7,465 nucleotides of DNA from Cellvibrio sp. (lineage in GTDB: Bacteria; Pseudomonadota; Gammaproteobacteria; Pseudomonadales; Cellvibrionaceae). The number at the start of each line of letters is the position of its first letter. The stretch's first letter is position 1. The notes below the pieces were generated by a model. That model was given only the letters and a program-made list of their open reading frames with translations. It was not told the origin of the DNA and did not search any database. Location: positions 1-7,465 of the forward strand of contig JAJQJO010000184.1 in assembly GCA_021323495.1 (NCBI GenBank), given 5' to 3'. This document shows positions 1 through 6,594 of the stretch, one piece after another. The translations under genes were made by a program, and so were the position numbers.

Positions 1-609
1 CGACTTGGCATCCCATAGATGCTCAAACATACCGTTGGCAAAACGCAGTGCCAGCAAGTTTTGAACTGTTTCTTTACCGAGATAATGATCGATACGGAAA
101 ATCGCGTCTTCGTCGAAATATTCGGCGATCTGGCTGTTGATCTCTTCCGCCGTCCTGGCGTCATACCCGAGCGGCTTTTCCACCACAACACGGGCGGTGG
201 CGGTGATTAAATTGCACTCGTGCAAGTGTTTGCAACAAATGCTGAATACTGACGGTGGTGTGGAGAGGTAAAACACCCGCTGGCTGTTGCCGCCGGTGTT
301 AAGCAGGTTTGCCAGGGCATCCCAATGCTCATCTTTGGTGCCGATATCGACAAATACCGGAAAGAGGCATTTCGCGAATTCATCCCAATCGGCCGCAACA
401 AATTCATCGGCATTAAGGTGCTTTTCCGCTGCAGCGCGCACCTTATCTTTGTATTCGGCAACCATTTGGGTATTGCGGCAAGTCGGGATGATACGGGAGC
501 CAGCAGCCAGGGAGCCTTCGCGATGGGCGCGGTAAAGGCCGGGAATCAACTTACGCAGAGCCAAATCGCCAGCGCCGCCAAAGATGACAAAATCAAATGC
601 ATCAAGCAT
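1..609 (-). CDS. zwf: Glucose-6-phosphate 1-dehydrogenase, N-terminal part (cut by left edge)
   Basis: This cytosolic enzyme oxidises glucose-6-phosphate to 6-phosphogluconolactone with NAD(P)+, the entry step of the Entner-Doudoroff and oxidative pentose phosphate routes. The window holds exactly 203 codons, open to the left edge with no stop, out of roughly 490 usual for the family. Seen: the Rossmann dinucleotide loop FGGAGDLALRKL at residues 10-21, EKPLGYD at 144-150, and the active-site signature RIDHYLGKE at 172-180. The C-terminal sugar-binding half, including the second catalytic histidine of the family, lies outside. The ATG at 609 begins just before the Rossmann strand, as in homologues, and is preceded by AGGA nine bases upstream (619-622). 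It follows edd on the same strand with a 96-base gap that contains an intrinsic terminator, so it probably has its own promoter or depends on read-through; I could not find a convincing -35/-10 pair. The truncation is a window effect. Confidence 0.96.
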   Translation of the reverse strand, partial: MLDAFDFVIFGGAGDLALRKLIPGLYRAHREGSLAAGSRIIPTCRNTQMVAEYKDKVRAAAEKHLNADEFVAADWDEFAKCLFPVFVDIGTKDEHWDALANLLNTGGNSQRVFYLSTPPSVFSICCKHLHECNLITATARVVVEKPLGYDARTAEEINSQIAEYFDEDAIFRIDHYLGKETVQNLLALRFANGMFEHLWDAKS

Positions 610-655
610 GAGGGGTAATCCTGTTTGTGAATCTTGAAAAGTGGATTTACTTTTT

Positions 656-688
656 AAAAACGAAGACCCCGAACACAGGTTCGGGGTC
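656..688 (-). terminator. Rho-independent terminator downstream of edd
   Basis: A perfect 10-bp stem (GACCCCGAAC at 665-674 pairing with 679-688) closes a 4-base loop. Read on the minus strand, the hairpin is followed by TTCG and then five T (660-656). It begins 17 bases after the edd stop codon and ends 47 bases before the zwf start. On the plus strand the hairpin is not followed by T's, so it is directional and serves edd. Confidence 0.88.
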
Positions 689-692
689 CGGG

Positions 693-718
693 ATTTAACG
701 GGTTATCACCAGTTAAAT
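693..718. repeat. Imperfect palindrome across the edd stop codon
   Basis: ATTTAAC at 693-699 is the exact inverse of GTTAAAT at 712-718. Inside, after one mismatch, GGT (701-703) pairs with ACC (708-710) around a TATC loop. The edd stop codon (706-708) lies inside. In the edd transcript this would form a second, AU-rich hairpin just before the terminator hairpin. As DNA it could instead be an operator for zwf. Only the symmetry is seen; the role is unknown. Confidence 0.5.
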
Positions 719-2532
719 ACAGTAGCTCCTTCTTCAGCCAATCCAACTGTGGCACGCAGGGGCGCAAATAATTCGCGCCCCATACCATAGTGAACTGCTG
801 TTAAATCACATTGGGCAGGTTGGCGGGAGCTTAGCTCCTCCTCACTGACCAGCAGTTGTAACGTGCCGGACTCAGCGTCCAACTCAATCATATCGCCATC
901 TTTAATCAGGCCAATGGGGCCATTATCCAGGGCCTCGGGGGTCATGTGGATCGCAGCGGGAATCTTACCAGAGGCACCCGACATACGGCCATCAGTCAAC
1001 AAGGCCACCTTGAAACCACGATCCTGCAATACTCCCAGCGGTGGCGTCAGCTTGTGCAACTCTGGCATACCACAGGCTTTCGGCCCCTGGAAGCGCACCA
1101 CTGCAACAAAGTCTTTCTCCAGATCACCACGTTTAAACGCTACCTGGAGCTCCTCCTGGCTGTGGAACACAATCGCGGGAGCAACTACTTTACGATGATC
1201 AGGTTTAACCGCCGAAATTTTGATAACAGAGCGGCCAATATTGCCCTTGAGCAATTTCATGCCGCCTTCTGCTGCGAAGGGTTTGGCAACCGGACGCAGA
1301 ACTGCATCATCAAGGCTTTCCACCACAGATTCACGCCAAACTACTTCGCCATTTTCTAAAAACGGCTCCCGGGTATAAGCCGCCAAACCAGTACCGCCCA
1401 TGACGGTTTTAACATCATCATGCAACAAGCCGGCATTACGCAGTTCACGCATCAAAAAGCCCATGCCACCAACAGCCTGGAAGCGGTTTACATCAGCCAA
1501 ACCATTGGGATAAATGCGGCACATGAGCGGAATTATATCTGAAATGTCAGACAAATCCTGCCAATCAATCAGCACCCCCGCAGCGCGGGCGATAGCAACA
1601 ATATGCATCGCATGGTTGGTTGACCCACCGGTTGCCATCAAGCCAACAATACCGTTAATAATCGATTTCTCGGTCACTATATCGGACAGCGTCACAACAT
1701 CATCGCGGGTAATACGCGCAAGCTGATGTACTGAAGCGCGGGTCAAAGCATCACGCAGCGGGGTATAGGGATTGATGAATGTACTACCGGGCAAATGGAC
1801 GCCCATGATTTCCATCAACATCTGGTTAGTATTGGCCGTACCGTAGAATGTACAGGTACCCGCACTGTGATAAGACGCGCTCTCAGCCGCCAACAATTCC
1901 TTGCGCCCTACCTTACCCTCGGCAAAGAGTTGACGGGCCTTGGCTTTTTCGGCATTGGGCAGACCGGGCGTCATGGGGCCGGCAGGGATAAAAATAATCG
2001 GCAGTTGCCCAAACGACAGGGCACCCATCATCAATCCGGGAACAATTTTATCGCACACACCCAGACAGATAGCACCGTCAAACATGTCGTGCGAAAGTGC
2101 AATGGCCGTGCTCATCGCAATCACATCGCGGCTGAAGAGCGATAATTCCATCCCCGGAAAACCCTGGGTTACACCATCGCACATCGCTGGTACGCCGCCC
2201 GCCATTTGCGCGGTCATACCCATTTCTTTGGCAGCCGCTTTGATCGGCTCCAGATATTCGCCATAGGGAACATGGGCCGAGAGCATTTCATTGTATGCAC
2301 TGACGACCCCCAGGTTAGCTGCCTGGCCTTCGGCCAGCGCTTCTTTATCAGAACTGTTGCAGGCAGCAAAACCATGGGCAAGGTTGGCACAACCCAGATG
2401 ATGACGGGCGGGTCCTTTACTGCGGAATTTATTGACGCGCGCAAGATAGGCGGCACGGGTGTCGCGGCTACGGGCAATAATCCGCTCGGTAATTGCAACA
2501 AGTCTTGGATCTACGCTTAATACGTCAGTCAT
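706..2532 (-). CDS. edd: 6-phosphogluconate dehydratase
   Basis: This cytosolic iron-sulfur dehydratase of the IlvD/Edd family converts 6-phosphogluconate to 2-keto-3-deoxy-6-phosphogluconate (KDPG), the defining step of the Entner-Doudoroff pathway. At 608 residues it matches the usual Edd length (about 600). Motifs in order: NLAHGFAACNSSDK at 50-63, MCDGVTQG at 117-124, GVCDKIVPG at 158-166, TCTFYGTANTNQ at 226-237, TGGSTNHAMH at 301-310, and the C-terminal DGRMSGASGKIPAA at 514-527. Cys58, Cys160 and Cys227 are the likely Fe-S ligands, by analogy with IlvD. The residues AHGFAAC and the length favour Edd over dihydroxyacid dehydratase. The ATG at 2532 gives a typical N-terminus, but its ribosome site is weak (AAGAG, more than 10 bases upstream). 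The gene lies between pgi (134 bases upstream) and zwf, which fits a glucose-catabolism cluster. A strong terminator follows its stop. Confidence 0.97.
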   Translation of the reverse strand: MTDVLSVDPRLVAITERIIARSRDTRAAYLARVNKFRSKGPARHHLGCANLAHGFAACNSSDKEALAEGQAANLGVVSAYNEMLSAHVPYGEYLEPIKAAAKEMGMTAQMAGGVPAMCDGVTQGFPGMELSLFSRDVIAMSTAIALSHDMFDGAICLGVCDKIVPGLMMGALSFGQLPIIFIPAGPMTPGLPNAEKAKARQLFAEGKVGRKELLAAESASYHSAGTCTFYGTANTNQMLMEIMGVHLPGSTFINPYTPLRDALTRASVHQLARITRDDVVTLSDIVTEKSIINGIVGLMATGGSTNHAMHIVAIARAAGVLIDWQDLSDISDIIPLMCRIYPNGLADVNRFQAVGGMGFLMRELRNAGLLHDDVKTVMGGTGLAAYTREPFLENGEVVWRESVVESLDDAVLRPVAKPFAAEGGMKLLKGNIGRSVIKISAVKPDHRKVVAPAIVFHSQEELQVAFKRGDLEKDFVAVVRFQGPKACGMPELHKLTPPLGVLQDRGFKVALLTDGRMSGASGKIPAAIHMTPEALDNGPIGLIKDGDMIELDAESGTLQLLVSEEELSSRQPAQCDLTAVHYGMGRELFAPLRATVGLAEEGATVFNW

Positions 2533-2591
2533 GGGAATACCATTGCTCTTGAGGCTGCATCTATCGCAAACCAGTGGGCTTGCGCATAATC

Positions 2592-2614
2592 GCGCCGGAT
2601 ACTTTGCCCGGCGC
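2592..2614. repeat. GC-rich stem-loop between pgi and edd
   Basis: GCGCCGG at 2592-2598 pairs perfectly with CCGGCGC at 2608-2614 around a 9-base loop. It lies about in the middle of the 134-base gap between the pgi stop and the edd start. Neither strand has a T tract after it, so it is not a standard intrinsic terminator. It could pause or protect a pgi-edd transcript, or be chance. I saw no convincing promoter for edd in this gap, so co-transcription with pgi is possible. Confidence 0.4.
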
Positions 2615-2666
2615 TCTGATTTGTATATCGCTTGATTTTCTACGTCCGGCTACTGCCAGTCGCCCA

Positions 2667-4343
2667 TCAATCGTTAACAGTGTGTTTCGCTTTCGCACGC
2701 TTATAGAAATCAATCAAATTGCGTGTTGACGCATCGTGTTTCGGGTTGGTCTCTTTGGCCAGATCCAGCTCAGGTTGGATCCCTGCTGCCAGGACTTTAC
2801 CGAGCTCCACCCCCCACTGATCAAACGAATGAATGCGCCAAATGATACCTTGAACAAAAATTTTGTGCTCATAAAGCGCAATCAAGGCACCCAGTGAGCG
2901 CGCATCAACTTTATTGAGCAAGAATGTATTGGTAGGGCGATTACCGCGATGCACTTTATGCTCCACAATTTCTTCAATACGCGCAGCACCCATCCCCTTG
3001 GCACTCAACTCGCGGCGCACCTGATCCGCATCAATTCCCAACATCAGCGCCTGGGTCTGGGCAAAGAAGTTGGCCATTAATGCATCGTGATGGCCGTCAA
3101 CAGCAACAGTAGGTGCAATCGAGCCAATAAAATCAGCCGGGATAATATCGGTACCCTGGTGCAGCATTTGATAAAAAGCATGCTGTCCATTAATCCCGAC
3201 TTCACCCCACACCAGCGGCACACTGCCATAACTGATTTGTTCGCCAGCCCAATTCACCGATTTACCGTTACTCTCCATCTCTGCCTGCTGCATATATGCA
3301 GGGAAACGGTGCAGGCACTGATCGTAAGGCAGTAACGCATGCGCTGGATAGCCGAGGAAATTGCGGTTCCAGATACCTACCAACGCCAGCATTACCGGAG
3401 CATTTTCTGCCAACGGAGCAGTCTGGAAATGCAAATCCATTTCATAAGCGCCTTGCAGCAACTCATCAAACAATTCATAACCGAGGGACAACACAATCGG
3501 TAAACCAATGGCCGACCAGAGTGAGAAGCGGCCACCGACCCAATCCCACATATCAAAAATATTTTCTTCGGCAATACCGAATGCAGTCACCAATTTGCGA
3601 TTGGTCGATACCGCCACAAAGTGTCTGGCAATGGCTGACTTGTCCCCTGCCGCCGCCATAAACCACTGTTCGGCAGTGCGCGCATTGGTCATGGTTTCTT
3701 GCGTGGTGAAGGTTTTGGAAGAAATAACAAACAGTGTGGTTTCAGGATTCAAACCCTCCAATACCTCAGCGATCTGTACGCCGTCAATATTGGAGACAAA
3801 GTGCATATTAAAGCGTTTATCGCTATAGGCCTTGAGCGCCTCGCATACCATCAACGGACCGAGGTTGGAACCGCCGATACCAATACTGACGATGTCAGTA
3901 ATCGTCTTGCCGGTAAAACCAATCCAATCGCCCGAGCGCAATTTTTCGCTCAATTTGCGCATCCGTTCCAGCTCGGCGTTAATTGCCGGACGCGCATCGG
4001 CTGCATCAATCACTACAGGTCGGGAAGATTTATCACGCAGGGCAACGTGCATAACCGCACGGTCTTCAGTGGCATTAATATGTTCGGCAGCAAACATCTT
4101 GCCACGCCAGCTTTCAACATTTGACTCTTTCGCCAGCGCAAGTAGCGCAGCTTTGGTTTCATCAGTTATCAAATTTTTGGAGTAGTCGAACAGCAGATTG
4201 GATAATTGCAGGGAGAACTTGTTAAAACGTTTATCATCAGCAGCAAACAAATCTTTGAGATGTCGGGACTTCATTTGCGCCGCGTGGGCAGCCAGGGTTT
4301 TCCAGGAGGGTAAATCGGTAGGACGCACATCAGGGTTAGTCAT
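2667..4343 (-). CDS. pgi: Glucose-6-phosphate isomerase
   Basis: This cytosolic phosphoglucose isomerase interconverts glucose-6-phosphate and fructose-6-phosphate, linking gluconeogenesis and glycolysis to the Zwf/Edd branch encoded next to it. The protein is 558 residues, close to the E. coli enzyme (549), and aligns with it end to end by eye. Seen: the SIS-type phosphate site GIGGSNLGP at 155-163, SSKTFTTQET at 208-217, family signature 1 DWVGGRFSLWSAIG at 267-280, catalytic Glu357 in MESNGK, catalytic His388 in GQHAFYQ, and signature 2 FDQWGVELGK at 507-516 with the conserved Lys516. I chose the ATG at 4343 over an upstream in-frame GTG at 4379: the ATG has a GGAG site five bases before it and gives the family N-terminus, while the 12 extra residues would come from leader sequence holding a palindrome. 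The gene ends in TGA, 134 bases before edd on the same strand. Confidence 0.97.
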   Translation of the reverse strand: MTNPDVRPTDLPSWKTLAAHAAQMKSRHLKDLFAADDKRFNKFSLQLSNLLFDYSKNLITDETKAALLALAKESNVESWRGKMFAAEHINATEDRAVMHVALRDKSSRPVVIDAADARPAINAELERMRKLSEKLRSGDWIGFTGKTITDIVSIGIGGSNLGPLMVCEALKAYSDKRFNMHFVSNIDGVQIAEVLEGLNPETTLFVISSKTFTTQETMTNARTAEQWFMAAAGDKSAIARHFVAVSTNRKLVTAFGIAEENIFDMWDWVGGRFSLWSAIGLPIVLSLGYELFDELLQGAYEMDLHFQTAPLAENAPVMLALVGIWNRNFLGYPAHALLPYDQCLHRFPAYMQQAEMESNGKSVNWAGEQISYGSVPLVWGEVGINGQHAFYQMLHQGTDIIPADFIGSIAPTVAVDGHHDALMANFFAQTQALMLGIDADQVRRELSAKGMGAARIEEIVEHKVHRGNRPTNTFLLNKVDARSLGALIALYEHKIFVQGIIWRIHSFDQWGVELGKVLAAGIQPELDLAKETNPKHDASTRNLIDFYKRAKAKHTVND

Positions 4344-4348
4344 TTCTA

Positions 4349-4352
4349 CTCC
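4349..4352 (-). promoter_or_regulatory. Ribosome binding site deciding the pgi start
   Basis: On the minus strand GGAG lies five bases before the ATG at 4343. The competing GTG at 4379 has no comparable purine-rich site, so this supports the shorter protein. Confidence 0.75.
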
Positions 4353-4367
4353 ACAAACAAAAATGTA

Positions 4368-4382
4368 TAGGTGATACACCTA
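4368..4382. promoter_or_regulatory. 15-base palindrome in the pgi leader (possible operator)
   Basis: TAGGTG-ATA-CACCTA is a perfect 6-bp inverted repeat with a 3-base spacer, centred about 32 bases before the pgi ATG. Its position and symmetry suit a binding site for a dimeric repressor, or a small leader hairpin. It does not match the HexR consensus as I recall it, and I know no regulator for it. I noticed no second copy elsewhere in the window. Confidence 0.4.
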
Positions 4383-4571
4383 ACAAGTGGTTGATTTCTA
4401 TTCTGCTAGTTTTGAGTCCGACCCGACTCCGACAAGTATAAAAGGATAACCTTCCTACCAGTTTCAAAGTTATATGCTTACCATCCTAGAATTAAGCCTT
4501 TAAGCGCAAACCAAACCAAGAAGTCACTGATCGGCTGACATTATAAAAATAGAATCGGCAACCGGCACCCG

Positions 4572-4598
4572 CTGACAACATAAAAACGACGTTAAAAT
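4572..4598 (+). promoter_or_regulatory. Weak sigma70-like promoter candidate (distal) for GH84 gene
   Basis: CTGACA (5 of 6 to the -35 consensus) is followed after 15 bases by TAAAAT (5 of 6 to the -10 consensus). The boxes are good but the spacer is two bases shorter than ideal. It would give a leader of about 165 bases. Confidence 0.25.
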
Positions 4599-4607
4599 AG
4601 GCGTGAA

Positions 4608-4635
4608 TTGCGCTGCTCAAAAAGGCCGCTATGAT
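4608..4635 (+). promoter_or_regulatory. Weak sigma70-like promoter candidate (proximal) for GH84 gene
   Basis: TTGCGC (3 of 6) and TATGAT (5 of 6) are separated by 16 bases. The -10 box is good and the -35 poor. Transcription would begin about 130 bases before the GH84 start codon. It is one of two overlapping alternatives; neither is certain. Confidence 0.3.
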
Positions 4636-4770
4636 AGGCAGATGGGTTTTGGGTGTCAATTAAAGCGCAACAGCTGCAAGTGCGGATTGGCTGCAGGATC
4701 CAAGTGGAACCAGCGCTAATCGCCCAGTAAATCGCGCCATGACAAATAACCTCGAATCAGTAGATCCCTT

Positions 4771-5874
4771 ATGCAAACGAATAAAAACAGCACAGTACAT
4801 TGCGGAATCATTGAAGGTTTTTTTGGCCGCAGCTGGAGCTGGGAGGACCGAAAAAATTACGCGGAATTTCTCGCACTAAATCAGTACAACTTTTACATCT
4901 ACGCACCAAAAAGCGACAAATATTTACGCAAGTACTGGCAGCAAGATTGGCCGGACGAAATAAAAAAACAACTATTGGGCTTGCGCCAGGTTTATCGCAC
5001 AGCAAATGTACAATTTGGTATTGGCCTTAGCCCTTATGAACTCTATCTGGACTATTCACAGAGTTCACTCAAACAGTCCCGCGACCGGCGCGCACTGCTG
5101 AACCAGCGCATCGAACAAATCAATCGATTGGAGCCAGACATCCTGTGCATCCTATTCGACGATATGCGTGGCGATATCCCCGGCCTGGCGCAAATCCAGA
5201 CTGACATAGCCCATCAGGCAGCTACTATCAGCAATGCAAAAAAAATAATTTTTTGCCCCACGTATTACAGCTTCGATCCGGTATTGGAGAAGGTATTCGG
5301 CACAATGCCGGAGAATTATTGGCAAACTTTTGCACAACAGCTGGATAAAAATATCGACATATTCTGGACCGGTGAAAAAGTTTGCTCAACTAACTACCCT
5401 GCCGAGCATCTTGCCCAAGTTGCTGAATTAATCGGCCGCAAGCCTTTTTTATGGGACAACTACCCAGTCAATGACGGTGCCGTAAAATCGAACCTGTTGC
5501 AGCTGCGCGCATTTGATCGAAGCCACAGCCAATTAGCAGATAAAGTAGCAGGCCATGCCGTAAACCCCATGAACCAGCCATGGTTATCGCAAATTCCACT
5601 GGCCAGTTTGCCATTGGCCTACCGGGAAAAAGAAAATTACTCAGCCGATGTTGCTTTTACTACTATCAGCAAAAATCTCTGTGGTAACAAATTGGCCGAA
5701 CAATTATCACAGGATATTAATTTGTTGCAGGAGCGAGGCCTGAAAAATCTCAGCGCACAAGAGCGACTGGCCCTCAAAACTATTTACCAGGGTTTTGATA
5801 GCCCTTATGCGCAAGAAATAGTTGCCTGGTTAAACGATGAATATCAGTTTGATCCCGCCTGTTTAACCGAATAG
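4771..5874 (+). CDS. GH84 beta-N-acetylglucosaminidase (O-GlcNAcase-like), cytosolic
   Basis: This is a single catalytic domain of glycoside hydrolase family 84 (NAGidase), 367 residues, which removes terminal beta-linked GlcNAc by substrate-assisted catalysis. Seen: CGIIEGFFGRSWSW at 11-24, YAPKSDKYLR at 44-53 (substrate-contact Lys47), the catalytic Asp pair FDDMRGD at 129-135 (Asp130 and Asp131), FCPTYY at 161-166, FWTGEKV at 198-204, LWDNYPVNDG at 227-236 and NPMNQP at 265-270. Asp130/131, Tyr166, Trp228, Asn230, Asp235 and Asn265 fall where human O-GlcNAcase has its active-site residues, so it should be active. The N-terminus starts directly in the first barrel strand with no signal peptide, and there is no membrane segment, carbohydrate-binding module or acetyltransferase-like domain. 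Hence it is inferred to act in the cytoplasm; the natural substrate is unknown. ATG 4771 is the only ATG in frame after an upstream stop (4747), with a poor ribosome site. It has several long homopolymer runs. Confidence 0.9.
   Translation: MQTNKNSTVHCGIIEGFFGRSWSWEDRKNYAEFLALNQYNFYIYAPKSDKYLRKYWQQDWPDEIKKQLLGLRQVYRTANVQFGIGLSPYELYLDYSQSSLKQSRDRRALLNQRIEQINRLEPDILCILFDDMRGDIPGLAQIQTDIAHQAATISNAKKIIFCPTYYSFDPVLEKVFGTMPENYWQTFAQQLDKNIDIFWTGEKVCSTNYPAEHLAQVAELIGRKPFLWDNYPVNDGAVKSNLLQLRAFDRSHSQLADKVAGHAVNPMNQPWLSQIPLASLPLAYREKENYSADVAFTTISKNLCGNKLAEQLSQDINLLQERGLKNLSAQERLALKTIYQGFDSPYAQEIVAWLNDEYQFDPACLTE
5236..5256. repeat. A8 run with A/T inverted repeat inside the GH84 gene
   Basis: GCAAAAAA at 5236-5243 is the exact inverse of TTTTTTGC at 5249-5256 across a 5-base spacer, and the A run is eight long (5238-5245). 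It encodes the Lys-Lys-Ile-Ile-Phe strand before FCPTYY. It could be a slippage site or a weak internal pause; coding constraint alone may explain it. Confidence 0.4.
5828..5868. repeat. 8-bp inverted repeat at the 3' end of the GH84 gene
   Basis: GGTTAAAC at 5828-5835 pairs perfectly with GTTTAACC at 5861-5868 across 25 bases, within the last 16 codons. The stem is A/T-rich, the loop long and there is no T tract, so it is not a convincing terminator for either converging gene. Confidence 0.3.
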
Positions 5875-5885
5875 CTGCATTTATC

Positions 5886-6551
5886 TCACGCCAGGACAGA
5901 CTGAATCCAACGCGACATGGATTCAATCTGCTCCATACAGACCGTGTGCTCCATTGGATAGGACTCATAATTCACTTTGCAACCACGATCGTGCAAATAG
6001 CGATAAGCGCGCTGCCCCAACGCCTCATTGACAATCGGATCGCGGCTGCCGTGCTGGATTAATATCGGTGTATGTTGATTAGCGGGATGAATATTGGCGC
6101 TGGCATGGGTCGCAAAATAACTCGACAAAATTAAAAAGCCAGCCAGGGATTTTTCATACGTCAGGCCTGCGTGATATGCAACCGCCCCGCCTTGGGAAAA
6201 ACCCACCAATATAATTTTTTCACTGGCCACTCCACGTGCAATTTCACGTTCGATTAATCGCCGTACTGCTTCAGCGCTGGCAATCAATTGCGACTCATCA
6301 ACCTTGCGCTCCAGATTCATCTCCAGAATATCGTACCAGGCGGGCATGATATAACCAGCATTGATCGTAACGGGAATTTGCGGTGCATGAGGAAATACAA
6401 AACGCACAGATAAATCCTTGGGCAAACGCAATTCTGGCACTAAAGGTGCAAAATCATGTCCGTCTGCCCCCAAACCATGAAGCCAAATTACACTAGCACC
6501 GACCGGAAGTTGCGGCTGATTTAGTTTTTCAACACAAGGTAAATATTCCAT
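5886..6551 (-). CDS. Alpha/beta-hydrolase carboxylesterase (EstB / acyl-protein thioesterase family)
   Basis: This 221-residue serine hydrolase of the phospholipase/carboxylesterase family (Abhydrolase_2) is related to Pseudomonas carboxylesterase II (EstB) and eukaryotic acyl-protein thioesterase 1. It should hydrolyse short acyl esters or thioesters in the cytosol; the physiological substrate is unknown. Seen: oxyanion-hole region WLHGLGADGHDF at 23-34, nucleophile Ser119 in GFSQGG at 117-122, Asp171 in HGSRDP at 167-172, and His202 in YPMEHTV at 198-204. Order and spacing of the triad fit the family. No signal peptide is seen. I chose ATG 6551, with AAGAG shortly upstream on the minus strand; a longer in-frame version from a TTG at 6623 would add 24 A/T-coded residues overlapping the promoter candidate. 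It converges on the GH84 gene with an 11-base gap and diverges from ppnN. Confidence 0.92.
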   Translation of the reverse strand: MEYLPCVEKLNQPQLPVGASVIWLHGLGADGHDFAPLVPELRLPKDLSVRFVFPHAPQIPVTINAGYIMPAWYDILEMNLERKVDESQLIASAEAVRRLIEREIARGVASEKIILVGFSQGGAVAYHAGLTYEKSLAGFLILSSYFATHASANIHPANQHTPILIQHGSRDPIVNEALGQRAYRYLHDRGCKVNYESYPMEHTVCMEQIESMSRWIQSVLA

Positions 6552-6594
6552 AGGATTCTCTTTTACTAAAATTTTGTTTAATTTTTGTTCAAAA

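Larger units (their letters stand above)
4344..4770. other. 427-base divergent intergenic region, pgi / GH84 gene
   Basis: No gene is supported here. It should hold promoters for both pgi (leftward) and the GH84 gene (rightward). For pgi, a TATACT box on the minus strand (4435-4440) is the best -10 candidate, but no good -35 sits at the right distance. A direct repeat, GAGTCCGAC at 4414-4422 and GACTCCGAC at 4425-4433 (one mismatch, 11-base period), lies between that box and the palindrome. For the rightward gene two weak promoter candidates are listed separately. The rest is fairly A/T-rich without a clear hairpin, riboswitch or small RNA terminator. Confidence 0.6.

Noticed and set aside
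325..618. 97-residue plus-strand open frame opposite zwf
   Set aside because: It is antisense to a clear glucose-6-phosphate dehydrogenase and shows no recognisable domain.
610..664. HexR-type operator or zwf promoter in the edd-zwf gap
   Set aside because: I looked for the TTGTAAT/ATTACAA-like palindrome and for -35/-10 pairs and found neither at an acceptable match.
946..1359. 137-residue plus-strand open frame opposite edd
   Set aside because: The minus-strand Edd has full-length family motifs; the antisense product has no recognisable motif and several similar frames overlap edd.
3699..4124. 141-residue plus-strand open frame opposite pgi
   Set aside because: It is the shadow of a complete phosphoglucose isomerase, with no motif or ribosome site of its own.
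4344..4379. N-terminal extension of Pgi from the GTG at 4379
   Set aside because: The ATG at 4343 has a well-placed GGAG and fits homologue N-termini; the extension would be translated leader containing the palindrome.
4440..4770. Riboswitch or small RNA in the large intergenic region
   Set aside because: No conserved aptamer motif recognisable to me, no strong GC hairpin and no hairpin plus T run on either strand.
4739..4879. 46-codon plus-strand frame starting at an ATG upstream of the GH84 gene and overlapping it
   Set aside because: No ribosome site, composition like out-of-frame reading, and it lies largely within the conserved GH84 start.
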